NCBI GenBank assembly: GCA_904066235.2
Contig: CAJFCV020000006.1
Span: 8,866,001-8,930,000, forward strand
Length of the DNA stretch: 64,000 nucleotides
Source of the DNA: Bursaphelenchus xylophilus
Taxonomy: Eukaryota > Nematoda > Chromadorea > Rhabditida > Aphelenchoididae
Direction: 5' to 3'
Shown here: one piece after another, positions 46,725-58,356 of the stretch
How the letters are laid out: the number at the start of each line of letters is the position of its first letter
Numbering within the stretch: position 1 is the stretch's first letter
Made by a program: the position numbers and the translations under genes
The notes under the pieces: model-generated
What the model was told of the DNA's origin: nothing
Databases searched by the model: none
The model's input: only the letters and a program-made list of their open reading frames with translations

Positions 46725-49151
46725 TTATGTGTAGTCATCGCAGTGTGGATAACACTCGCCTATGTCTGGTTCCGAGAGATATGGGTGCACTCGGGCTTCT
46801 TTGGGGAAGTTTCCACCACTCATCTTCTCGAAGTTGGCCAATTCAGTCCGAATTATCTTCGGGGAAACTCGCTTATTTAGGCGGTAATGCCAGCCGGCAA
46901 AGCCTTTTCCGCATTCTGACTGGTTGAACATCTTCTGAAATAAAAATTTGAGATCATCTATTACGTTTTTCGTTGTATTATAAACGATTTACGCTCAATT
47001 TTGGACAGAGAAACACTTGACTCAAAATGAGTCAAGTCTATCTCTGGCCTACAAACCTCACAAACTTCTATAAAAAAATACTCAAGACCAATCCCAAAAG
47101 TCCTGAAACCTACCGAGAACGGAGATTCCCATCCATTGAAGCCAATTTCTTGGGCTTTCCAGCCATGCAACATAAAGTCGTATTCACTCCACTTATCCGT
47201 CGTCAAATACCCGTCTCGGATGAAGCTGTGGGCTCTTCTGGCAATCTTAATCTTCCCCGGCCATAATCTATTGGCTCCTGAAACAAGACGGATTAAATTT
47301 AATACCAGAAGTAAGGTTTCTAAGATCATTTCTTCATGGATAATATAATTTTTTCCAAAAATTTTGCAATTAGCCTTTCAGTGGCTTCAAAATCGCAAAA
47401 AAGGGACCGTATAACAATTTCGTATCGAAAAAAATTGTGTATACTTACCCAGCATCACTTTGACACAAGTTACATAGGCCATGTAGGTGTCGTAACCCGT
47501 TCCACGAAGCCAGATTTTCTCGCAAGCTTTTATTTCGGCTCTAGCGCCGGGCATTACAGTCTGAAGGATGTGGATTTGAAGTACTCCATTGTCGGCGCCA
47601 TTCCAATTCTCCGGTTGGGTGTATTGCCAATCAGCCCATCGACGGAGAAAATCTCGAGCAAACGGGGTATTTTTAACCTGAAATTGATGTCTAAAGCAAA
47701 ACCTAAGAAAAAATATGACATCTACAGTTGGTTTTCAATCAAAATCGGGAATAAAATTACCCAAAATTACGTTAAAAATTGAAAAAATTTAAAATTTTCA
47801 AGAAATTTTTGGTCCCACCGCGAAAACATTAGTCCAAAAATCCTCCAAAACCTCCCAGAAACTCCTAAATACTCACCAGATAATTTCCACTAGCAATTTC
47901 CCAATTGAAAAACCGTTCATAGAAGACCAAATCCACCCTATCATCAATGTACTCTTCAATGCAATGATTTGGATTCACAACTCCGGCATCTGCATCCAAA
48001 ACCAACATCCAATCTGCTTCCTCTAAATAAACTGAGGCAGCACAATGTTTCTTGAAGAACAATTGATCATGCGGGCAGTTATCGTTGACTTTCGTGTCAT
48101 TATAAAGATCGACAAGCAGTAAAGTGTAATTAGAAGCGGCGAGAAAGCATTTCAACGAGTCTTGGGCAACTTTGTAATGACTGAAATTAAATATTTTACT
48201 GTTTCTCTTCATTTTCAAGATTTACATATCCATTATGTACATTTTGAGATGACTTTAGAGACTTCCCCTGATTTTGAGGGACATCGTGGTGAGAATCAAA
48301 ATTTTAACCAAAAAATGACTAAAATAATATCGCAGATGCCTAAATATGAAAAATAAAACTAAAAGAACTTACGTGTCATAGCTACTCTTCATGTATGCCA
48401 CAAATACCACAACTTTTCCGAATAATTTTGGACATTCCCCCATATTTATTCTTCTTGGATACTTTGTTCGATTCTTTTGAGTTTGTTCGGCCAACGCTTT
48501 CATAAATGTTGCTGGACTGGTCCCAGGAGGCTTCATATCCTCACTTTTCCCATCAACAACCTGTTTTCCAGGCTTGGCCAACTTCCGTTCAGCCAATTTC
48601 TTTTCAAAATGATCCAACGATTCGTGTGGCTGATTCTTCAAATTGAATTCAATATCTTCGATCTTTAATGGTCCTTTTTCCCCAGGCAGCTCTTCTTTTT
48701 CCAGTACCCAGTCTTCATTCTCGGTTCGACGAGGCAATGGTGCAGCCGGAGTGGCTTGACCATCCCACGAATTATCGTATTGGGTAACAACAAGGAAAAC
48801 AAGGGCGGTGGCGAACAGGAATACGTAGACAAACTGAAAAAAGAAGTGTCAATACTTGTATTGCGGCCTTCTACTTGGCTTAAACCCACATCAAATTTCA
48901 AAAATTCGAAAAACTTCGCAAAAATATATTATTTTATATATCAGGCAAGAAAAATGTCAAAAATTAGCAAAAACACCCATGATCAGATTAAAAAGAGGCT
49001 CAAACAGAAATAACTGAAAAGATTGAAGCTATTTTAACTACTTTCACACAATAAAGTTGCGCTTTCCACAAAAATATTACCTAAATTTCAAAAACTAACA
49101 AAAAACCTCGCTTACCAGTCGATTTGCAGGTATTCCTCCGCAATTTGTCAT
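46725..49151 (-). CDS. DUF273-family type II membrane protein, glycosyltransferase-like
   Basis: Six exons on the minus strand: 49151-49116, 48833-48373, 48180-47877, 47677-47455, 47277-47114, 46934-46725, with all phases consistent, giving 465 aa. A short cytoplasmic N-terminus is followed by one membrane anchor at about 13-28 ([16 protein letters not shown]), then a charged stem and a lumenal domain. The domain contains a DxD-type motif (LDADAG, Asp228 and Asp230), [44 protein letters not shown] and CEKIW. These match the nematode DUF273 proteins (PF03314), which resemble GT-A nucleotide-sugar transferases. Golgi localisation and a metal-dependent transfer reaction are inferred; donor and acceptor sugars are unknown. 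The C-terminus ends HCDDYT. Confidence 0.9.
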
Positions 49152-52100
49152 TCTCTTCGCGGCCAGTTCGGTGTTATGGCCCAGAAGGAAGCGGAATCTC
49201 CCTGAAAATACAAGAATTCGATCAAAACCAGTTTAGAAAATTATATTGTTCATGACGATCTGGTTTCACCCGTAACAAACTTTAAAAAATAAGTAAATCA
49301 GACGCTAACTACTATTTTTTTGGGTTTGATCAGCGGGCCGTCGCTAAAAATAAGATGTTTGTTGATAAATAAATCACGGACCAGTGAAGGGTACAGTTTC
49401 GGTGATGGAGAAGGAAATGACGGTGGAATTTAAAAAATTTTGGGGGAATGAAAAATTTGTGGTGTAAAAACGGGCAGGTCCTCTGGCTATGAGAAAAAAT
49501 TCTTGAGAATTACGCTTCGAGATTTTCGAATTTTACAATTTCGGGAAAGTTTTCGCTGTGAGACAAAGTTTGGCATTCTGTTACTATGTAAAATACGCGA
49601 CAAACAACTACAGTCCTCGTAGAAATACGAGGATGTGTAGAGAATGCATCAAAAAATATACAAAATAAATTTTGGCAACTTTTTTCTAGTTGTATTACAC
49701 TTCATGAACAAAAATTTTAGGTCTCACCACGAAAACCTGAAACCCCGAAATTTTCGATTTTAATCGCCGTGTTTCCCTCTATTGTCACCTCAAATTTATG
49801 AAACAATGATTGCTGTCTAAACTCCGTATAAAAACGGTCATTTTTCCCTCAAAAAACACCAGCGATTAGCCCTCATTGATCCATGACCGCGCGAAACTTG
49901 TCAACCGGGAAAATCGGCTCATTCACTTTCCACTTGCTTGTCGCTGTTGCGCAACGTTGAGCATTTTGCAAATGTTTTTTGTTGTCTAATCCATCGATGG
50001 TCAGAGGAACGATTTTGGATCAAGGAAAGCGGAAAAAGGAGACAAAAAGCGGCTTTAAAGGTAATTACAGTGTGATAAATGTAGCAGTAGGAGACGTGAA
50101 AATCCACAGAAGTCTTTGTGTAAGCTTTTCAAATTATTGTATTTGAATTTTGGAATAAAAATTTAATAATTTTTGGGTCCCACCACGAAAACTTAAAACT
50201 TCAAAAGGCCTTAAATCTTTTCCAGACAAGAATTACAGTAATTTTACGACATTTAAACCACGTTTTTACCTCACAAAGCCCCTAAGAAGCCCTCAAATTC
50301 GAGGGAATAACCGGATTGCGACCAGTTTTACCTGACCTCTGATATAACGCAGCGGAAAACCGCTTGCCGACAATAAGTTTAAAACATTTTTGACCTCATT
50401 TTCCCCTCCGTGAAAAGCCCGACGCCCTGAAGACAATGAAAGAGCGCAACGGTTTTAAACCGAATTCGAGCGGAGGTAATGTCAACTCCGATTTCGATTC
50501 CCATCCTCGATTAAATTCTTCATTCGACTGCGAGCCAACGGCACGTTTTTATATTCAGAATGGAGGAAAAATTGAAGCAAAAGTCCGTAATAGTATAAAA
50601 ATGTCATTGGGGTACGGCTAAATGTCAAAATTCAAATTTCCCGCAAATTTCAAAAATATTGGCATTGTGTTTCAAGCGGTGAAAATGGCTTCAAATGGTC
50701 CGAAAGTCGTTCGGGGAGAACACTGGGCCATACAAATCAATTTTGAACAAAAAATCGTTTTTTCCGCAAAAATCTACCAAAATATTATACCACTTCGAGT
50801 TTTTGAGCTGTCTATTTCTGAACGGTTTCTGCAAAGCGCGGTCTAAAATTTTCTGAACATTTTGTGAAAAATTGCAGTTTACATTTTTTCTGAGTTTTGC
50901 AAAAATCGAACGACTTTCATTTTCAGCCAAAAAATACAGTATACCACCAAAAAATTAATTTTAAAATACGTCACTACCCCATCATTCGTGTTTGAATAAA
51001 GATTTTTCCACGAAAATTGAAATCCCCATAAATCGTTTGAAAGTTATTGTAACACCTTCGCGTCCGCCGCCGTCGGTGAAAGTAATGGGCATCCGAAAAC
51101 AATTGGCGAAAAAAGTAGTTAGTGACCCATTGAAATGGATCCGCCGTCACCCTCAATCCGGTCGGATAATTGTCGAATGGCGCGGAAAGTTCTTGTGTAA
51201 ACAATGGTTTGATGTTCCTGGATGGGGTATTGTACTCGAGACGGAGGCGAGACTCTTTTTGGAACTACCCGCGGCATCTCTTACCACAATGTTTTTGTTG
51301 GATTAAAGGTTCAAGAAATTGATCGCCTAAGGGGGTGGAGGGAAAAGGTGGGTGGACATAAAAAGCGGAGGGGTTAAGGGTTACTGTAACAAACACAAAT
51401 TTGATTAAGAATTTGGTTGGAATTAAAAAATTGAAGAAAGGCATGCAAAAATCGAAAATGAGATAAAAAAAACTATTTTTTTGCCTTTTAGCTGCGAATT
51501 CCATTGCATACAAAGCCACGCTCCGATTTTTTCACAAGTTGGCATAACGTTAGTTTAGAGTCTCTAAGACACACACGATTTTTTTAACCCATGCTTCGCA
51601 AACACCAGTCCGATTTTTAGGTAGAAAGATTACCGGAAATTTAATCTTTGATGATTTGAAAAAATTAAAGTATTTCTGAATTCCAACTGGCGTGAAATGC
51701 AAAATAAACATTTCTGAGGGTGTGTCGATTACGGTTCTTTAGTAGGTCCAAAAAACGAACTACAATTCAAGTCGTTCGAACTAATCACATATAGAAAATC
51801 AAAAAACGAGCTGACAACCAAAAAAGAAAGCGTCCTTTATCCCTTCTCTACCTTTGATATCTTCCATAACAATCCCTTTAGATCACATGAAACAATCGAA
51901 GCTAGAAGTCGAATTCCATTGCTCTATATTAAAAGTCCAGAGCACCCGTAACGCCAATTCTTTCGAGATCAACTATCCAATAAAGCGGTTCTTCCCAAGC
52001 CATTTTTTACAATACTCCGCATTAGAAGAAGCCCCGCGAACAAACCGAATGAAACCCGAACGTGTGGACCTTCAAAGATTAAAGCAAACGAACCGGAGAT

Positions 52101-52361
52101 CTTCATAAGTTCTAAAAACATTTCATTCGAGTTCGAAAATAACGATAATGAAAGCGAAACTTCTCCGATGTCATCATCAAAACGGGGTGACCGGTTTTTG
52201 AAAAGTATGTCAGGGGTTTCAATTTGAACGGAAGGGAGAGAATGCTGCGGTAACTGATAAAATAATGACCTAAATAAAGAACCTTGTCTAATAGAATCAG
52301 CTGAGCACAACCAAAAGATATGTATTTCTGAAATAAAGTAAAAATATTTACCTAATAGGTG

Positions 52362-52632
52362 GAAGGCTCAAAGTGTGACGCATATCTGATAAAAATTGGC
52401 GAGAATTTAGAACAAGTCTTTGTATAATATATGTGGGATTGCTAGCCCGCGATTTGCAAGAACGATCTTCTTAAACCACTCTCTGAATTCAGCATACTCT
52501 CGGATGGGTAAGATTAGTTAAAAACTACGGCTAAACTTGCAAAGCACAAGCTAAAAATTTCAGGATTTGATTTGCTGATCATAGTGTACAAATTTATTTA
52601 AAAAAAATGAGCTTTGCACTTTTAACACTTCC
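52362..52632. repeat. Decayed GGGGAAGTACCCC-family MITE
   Basis: Begins 'ggctcaaagtgtgacgcat', passes 'atatgtgggattgctagcccgcgatttgcaag', and ends 'gagctttgcacttttaacacttcc'. This is the order of landmarks in the complete copy at 41535-41983, but much mutated and shortened. Confidence 0.55.
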
Positions 52633-55199
52633 TTTATAAACTTAAGAAATTCACAGTACGAGAACTCAAGGAGCCACATCCATGGCTTCTTTCCAAATCT
52701 TGAACTTAATCTTCGCCACAAATCAATATAAAAAAATTTTTAGATGGGCTTGCAGACAGAACCGATATATTTTAAAATTTTTACAGACGAAACGGTGGAA
52801 AATGACTGCAGGGAAAAGAATTTTTTAATGGGTACCTTGACTAATCTCTATTGGAAACCATGTTGTTTAGATCTGTTACTCTCTGACCAAAATTAAAACT
52901 TACTCATTTTGTCGGACGTTGGGCTCTGGACATGGATAAAATTGATTGGCCTATCTCTTTAGTTATTCCTGAAAAAAAGATAAAGATTATCTATCAAGAA
53001 CCTGGACCTTCCGTATTTTAACTCCACAAAAATTTTGCGACGTACAATGTTTCAAAACTTCCACGTCCGAAAAATAAGGATACATAGCTATGCATAGCAA
53101 TAAAAAAAGTGAAATAAAAATCTCCATAAATTATTTCCTGTAGCTTCGAAAACTAAAAGGAAATTTTGACATCTCTGCACCTGACGGAAGATCAGGGATT
53201 AATTTATTCAAATTTTTCATGAAATATTCAAATACCTCACTTTTTTATAAAAAAACGAATAAAGCAAGGAGTATTCGCATTTGAAAATACGACTAATCAA
53301 ATACGAATACATGGTGCTAAAATCTGTATGAAAGCAGAAAATGCAATCCAAAGATGTCTTGAAAAATGAAGAGTATGTGTCAAGACTTTCTGCCCCAGCT
53401 GGTAAAAAATATCAAGCCCAAATTTTAGATAAATCTTGGATTTTAACCTACAGAAGGGGGATTTATTTTATAAATAAAACTGGGCGTTCAAAAACCATAA
53501 AAGGGTCAAAAATGAGGGATGATTACATCATCAGATCAAATAGTGGTCTTGTGTGGCCTTGAAAATTTTATTGCCAGAAGGACACTGGAAGTTTAGAGAA
53601 TAGTTTCGAAAAAAGTGATGGCCCTTCAAGAAGCATAAAGTCGATTCAGAGCAAATCAATATAAATTTGAGTCACCAAGACTATGTAATGCGTGAATATA
53701 ATACAACTCATAAACAAGGTATGATGCACAGACATGTTTTATTCATTCTTTTACCAGCTAACAATTCATGAAAATTTCAGTTTGCGCTTTGCAAAGACAG
53801 TTGCATATTCAACAAACATTAGAAAATGGGTGAAATGTAAGAGCGGTCAGAGAGGCGAACTTTTTTATCCGTATCTCTGACATATTCGCAAATATTCATA
53901 ATATTTTTTTTTGCAAAAACAATGCCCTTCTTGGAAAACGTAAGGCTGAATTTCCTCGTGGATAAACGAAAAAGTTTTTTCCCACGCCGTCTTTTCTCAT
54001 TTTCCACAGCTTGTAAAAACCGCTCAATATCTCGATTGTCGCTGCGAAACTGCTATAAGTTTCAGAATTTGAAGGTCCTTCTAATTAGATTCTTTTTACA
54101 AAATTTATAGAAAATCTGGCAGTTACAAAACTTTTCATATAAATCCGTCAGGAATGCTATCCAAATCAAGTTTTTTACCAACTCAGAAAACCCATATGCG
54201 GTCTGAACTTAGTGAGTAGTGAAGCTCCCATAAGACAACAAACTCCCATAATAAAACAAAAATTTTACCTTATGCGAATTTCCGGTTACAAAACGCAAGA
54301 AAATTCTCATAAAGCCTTAAAATGTAATCCAATTTTTGATGGAAAAGTATAAATTCTATGCCCGGGGCTTCTAATATTACATTGCCAACCCTCTGAAACA
54401 GGCTTCGAAGTAGTCCAATTGCCCGCAAAGTATTATTTATTTCAAAAAGCATATCAATTTGTAATTGCGTTATGGACATTTTTTACAAGTTTTCCCGGAA
54501 TACGTGCTAATTTCTGAATAAACTTGTAAGTTCGAGGCAAAAAAGGTATATTGAAACAAGGGAAACAACATATTCCTATACTTCCATAATATTTTATTAT
54601 GGTTTTAATTTATTTCCATGGGAAAGAAGGGCCACATCAAATCTCGGGAAAGGAAAGTAGAGCAAGACGTGAAAACGGCATATTGTCATCAAATTTTTCA
54701 AAACATTCTTTGCAAGTTGAATAGCAAATTTTACTAAAACAACATTAATTTCTCTTTTCTCCAACATAAAATTAGTTTTCTCTTATCAAAAAATGATTTA
54801 TCGGAACATGAAATGGTTTTTATAAAAGAAAACTATTCGATTAAAATAATGTTTTCCTTTATTCACAATAATTTTAATGACAGACAGCGATGGGTTTGTG
54901 GATTTTCGGAACGGATCAGCTTTTTGTTTGCGACGGCGTTTAATACGTCCATTAATAGCGGAGCTGTTTGTTTGGGGTTACGCTTCTCTGATCTTGCAAG
55001 GGCATTGCAAGGGATGAGTCAAGATGGAAATGGAATGAGTCTGGTATTTTTTGATGAGGCTGGTATGAAATGTTACACTAAAACGTTGGCTATGAAACAG
55101 TGGAAACTATTTTAGACATGAAAAAAGAGGCAGAGGATAACGTCATTTTACCGAAGTGAAGGGTTCAATCCGCTCGTTGCGGATCAGTCATACAGATTT

Positions 55200-55570
55200 T
55201 AGCTTACAAGGGGACCGTGACGAGTTCAACGCTCAGATTTTCTTTAAACGATGCACAAACGTAGCAGGCCGTAGGCTCAAAGTTACATCTTAGTTTTAGC
55301 CCATGCGTTGCAGTGAAAATATTCGGCAACCCTGCCGCCAAGAGAGTACACGAAACGCGGATAACGATTAGATTAAAATGGTGTTATCACTCCCAATTTT
55401 GAGTGTAAACAATTTTTTCATAGAAACATTATCTTCCATGGATACTTTAATAAAATTTTCCCTGCATAAACTCACAAAGAAAGCGTTGAAACTTGCAGCA
55501 AAACGAAAGCTAAAAATCTGATACATGTATTTCAAAATCAGTTTGCATCAACTTTCGGCGCAGTCTTCGC
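55200..55570 (-). repeat. Decayed GGGGAAGTACCCC-family MITE
   Basis: Starts 'gtgacgagttcaacgctcagattttctttaaa', followed by 'aacgcggataacgattagatt' and 'aagcgttgaaacttgcagc'. Orientation matches the copy at 36777-37215. Heavily mutated. Confidence 0.5.
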
Positions 55571-55975
55571 ATTACATTCCTGTCACCTAAGTAGCCTTCA
55601 ATCATCATTTTGATTGCTTCTTATATACGCTACAGTATGCCATCTACTTGGTGGTATAATATTTATTTGAAATCCCTCAGCCTCCAAATTTGTAGCTGAG
55701 TCATTTGCTTACCCAGCACTTGTATCTTCAATATTGTATCCGGACAAAACAGAAAACGTTTCCTGTACCAGTAATCATGATATCAAAAAAACCGGAAAAA
55801 GCTTTTTCCAAAATTTGCAAGATAATTGTAGAAATGAAACCCCGCGTTTGCCGACTTACTGTATCCTTTCCTTAAAATTTGAAGTCAAACAAAATAGCGA
55901 GAAATGAGTTGAAATTGGCGGTAAAAATATATTCAAACTACAAGACGATATTTACATTTTATTTTAAAAGTTTTG

Positions 55976-58356
55976 CTAATTGTACAAGCAATCTTTCCGC
56001 AGTAAATTGGCTGCTTCATACACAAGAATGAGAGGAATTATTTGCAGAATTGAGATGACAATCTCCAGTGAACCCATTACAATTCCGACGACAGGACTTT
56101 GGAATTTGAGTAGAGTGTGGACTTGCTCTTCTTCTGGAATGCACTCAGCTGCTTCGACAATAAGATAAAGACCAGCTCCAAGCCACGCGACGATTAAGAC
56201 TAGCTGAAAAACGATTTTTTAGGGTACTACTCCAAGTTCGAAAAACAGGTTATTGTGGCACCTGTTGAAAATTAAGGATGCAATTTTTAAGCCATATGCG
56301 CGCTTTGCAGAAATGTGTAAAAAAATTTAATTTGAAAAATTTCAAAAGGCGCCTATGTTTTCGATTGCAATTTACGTCGTTGTCGTTTATTTTTTGCTTT
56401 GAATACTAGCTAAGATAATCTTGTTTTCCAAACCAAATCCTTCCCCCGCATATCCCCGTCGTTAAGTCATCCCCCGTAAATAATCATATCCCTTATAACA
56501 ATGTTGTCATCTAACTGTTTTTAAATCCATTCTTAGGAAACCAGTTCCGCAACAAATCCCAATAAAGAACGATTACAAAAATACCCCAACCCCCGAACAT
56601 CCGGCTTACATTACAGATCAGGTACGGTAGAAATAGATACGGTATTTCACGGCGATTTCCGTAGAACAAGGCGGCACTGGCGGCAATCCCAAACAACGAG
56701 CCGATCACTCCGTAATAGTGGCCGGAGTAGATCTCAAGCCCCAGAAAAATCAGGTGCAGAATTGCATGGCCTCCGGCAATGATGTTGAGTGTCTTCTGCA
56801 AGTTATTTATTAGCTAAAAATTAGCTAACTGGAGAGTATTTGGAGGATAATTTATTGAGTTTGAAAAAATTTAAATCCCATTTGATTACGATTGAGGATT
56901 AAAATTAGGAAAATTGGAGAAGGAATGTAGAATTTGGACCAAAATTAAGCGGTCCTTAATATTCTGCCCCAGGCAGCCATAATCTTGTTATGTTTTCCTC
57001 ACATTTCATAATTGTAATCTTTATTCGAATTGTTTTTAATCCCATTCTATGCAATTTCAAATTGCCGGAAAAGGTCATTACGTCGATAATTCATCTTGTT
57101 TGTATCTTAATTCATTGGGGTTTTTAGCAAAAGTCCACAAGAGCTGTGGACCAGAATTTTTGGGATACAATACAAGAAGGGGTACTTGCCTAAATTAATG
57201 GAATTTTGAGATAAAACAAAGCTTCTTTTGGCTCTCAAAGTGCACATAATTTTCCGATTGTCTTGAAATCCGGTTGCTCTTTAGCACAAGTAATCTGTGG
57301 AACGTTAGGGTTGTAAAAAACATTCGGTTAAACTTTTTGGGAACCGGGAACGCAGAGGGTAATTAATTTTCTGCGTAGGTACTACGCAATTTGCGTAGTA
57401 TTCCTACTGTATTCATTGTTTAGTTTTTGTAATTGTGATCCGTGCATGACCTTTAACATTGGCTGAGGGGTCGATGGGATAAGACAATAAATCCGGGGGT
57501 CATTAGACAAAGAAGTTTAACCTATAAACTGCAGAAATTGAATTGTGATGCAAGAAGGAGGCGATATCCACAAGGGGATTGTAGGAGTAAACAAAAAATA
57601 GAGGTTTGCGACGCTCATATTTTGATAAAAAGTGGCTGAAATATAGATTAAGATCTTCTAATGTATGTGCGAGAGGTTCAGCTTGCGGTTTGCAGACATG
57701 ACTGACAGGGAATGGTGTGAGCTGTCCGTAAGCTTTCAAAATGAGACCCCTAAATTCTGAAAGAGCTCAAAAAAGTTTAGAAGGAATCCGTTTGTAAAAT
57801 TTTTAGATCAAAAATCGGCAAAAATCCAAGTTAATTCTTTGTCAAAACTTTGTTTGTTTAGGTTCTGAAAGCTAGAATTCTAACAGTGAAGCCTTTGTAC
57901 AACAAACCCTGCTTAATAATAAACAAATTCTGAGGTCCAATTGTCAATCTCAGGACAGAAACGTTCAGATCAAAACCTTTCTATAACGAATAACTTTTGC
58001 ATACCAAGTTTTGACAGTACGCGAGTTTGCCATTCCATACATTTTCATCACCAAACCGCTATATTTTAGTGCATCAAAACCGCTCCTCTGCACCCAATTA
58101 CCCCGTAATTAATGGCATTTCTCATTACATATTTTCGAAAATAAGAGTTCATTTCTCCAGCAGACATGTCATCCCTAATATCTTCCCTGTCCGATTAACA
58201 TTTCATGCCCCGCGGCGGCTAGGGTGACCTCAGAAACTTCCGGCTTTGTATTATTGCATGTCTCTGTAGGTGTTTTGTACAAATCCATTTTTCGTATCTT
58301 GTGAACCTTACCTTCCAATCCTGGATCCGCAAAAGCTTGGCCAAGGACTTGGCCAT
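55976..58356 (-). CDS. Small four-pass membrane protein, nematode type
   Basis: Three exons on the minus strand: 58356-58312 (MAKSLAKLLRIQDWK), 56795-56610, 56203-55976, giving 152 aa. All joins are in phase with consensus GTAAGG, GTAAGC, CAG sites. Hydrophobic segments: KTLNIIAGGHAILHLIFLGL, YYGVIGSLFGIAASAALFYG, LPYLICNQLVLIVAWLGAGL (spanning the join of exons 2 and 3) and VGIVMGSLEIVISILQIIPL. A short cysteine-containing loop and a hydrophilic C-terminus (RKDCLYN) follow. It resembles the many small tetraspan proteins of nematodes with no known function. An apparent start at 56801 is a TTG inside the acceptor, not a true start. The first intron is 1.5 kb. I do not recognise a named orthologue. 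Confidence 0.78.
57885..57965. repeat. Pogo/Tigger-like terminal remnant
   Basis: 'aacagtgaagcctttgtacaacaaaccctgcttaataataaac' is close to the repeat in the C6 intron at 27828-27900. It lies in intron 1 of the four-pass protein gene. No transposase. Confidence 0.4.

Larger units (their letters stand above)
49152..55975. other. Intergenic stretch with decayed repeats, no supported gene
   Basis: About 6.8 kb without a convincing exon. Decayed MITE pieces of the GGGGAAGTACCCC family are visible near 50825-50930 ('ctgcaaagcgcggtctaaaa'), 52360-52630, 53745-54110 and 55200-55570. The open frame at 50992-51306 (104 codons) has no recognisable domain and no splice partner. One member of the short recurrent motif lies near 49689 in reverse (GTATTACACTTCATG). 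Confidence 0.5.

Noticed and set aside
50992..51306. 104-codon plus-strand open frame
   Set aside because: No domain, no neighbouring exons, and located in a repeat-rich spacer. Weak candidate only.
56511..56609. Continuation of the four-pass protein frame beyond the donor at 56609
   Set aside because: A good GTAAGC donor and a matching phase-0 acceptor at 56203 give a better membrane topology than reading through.
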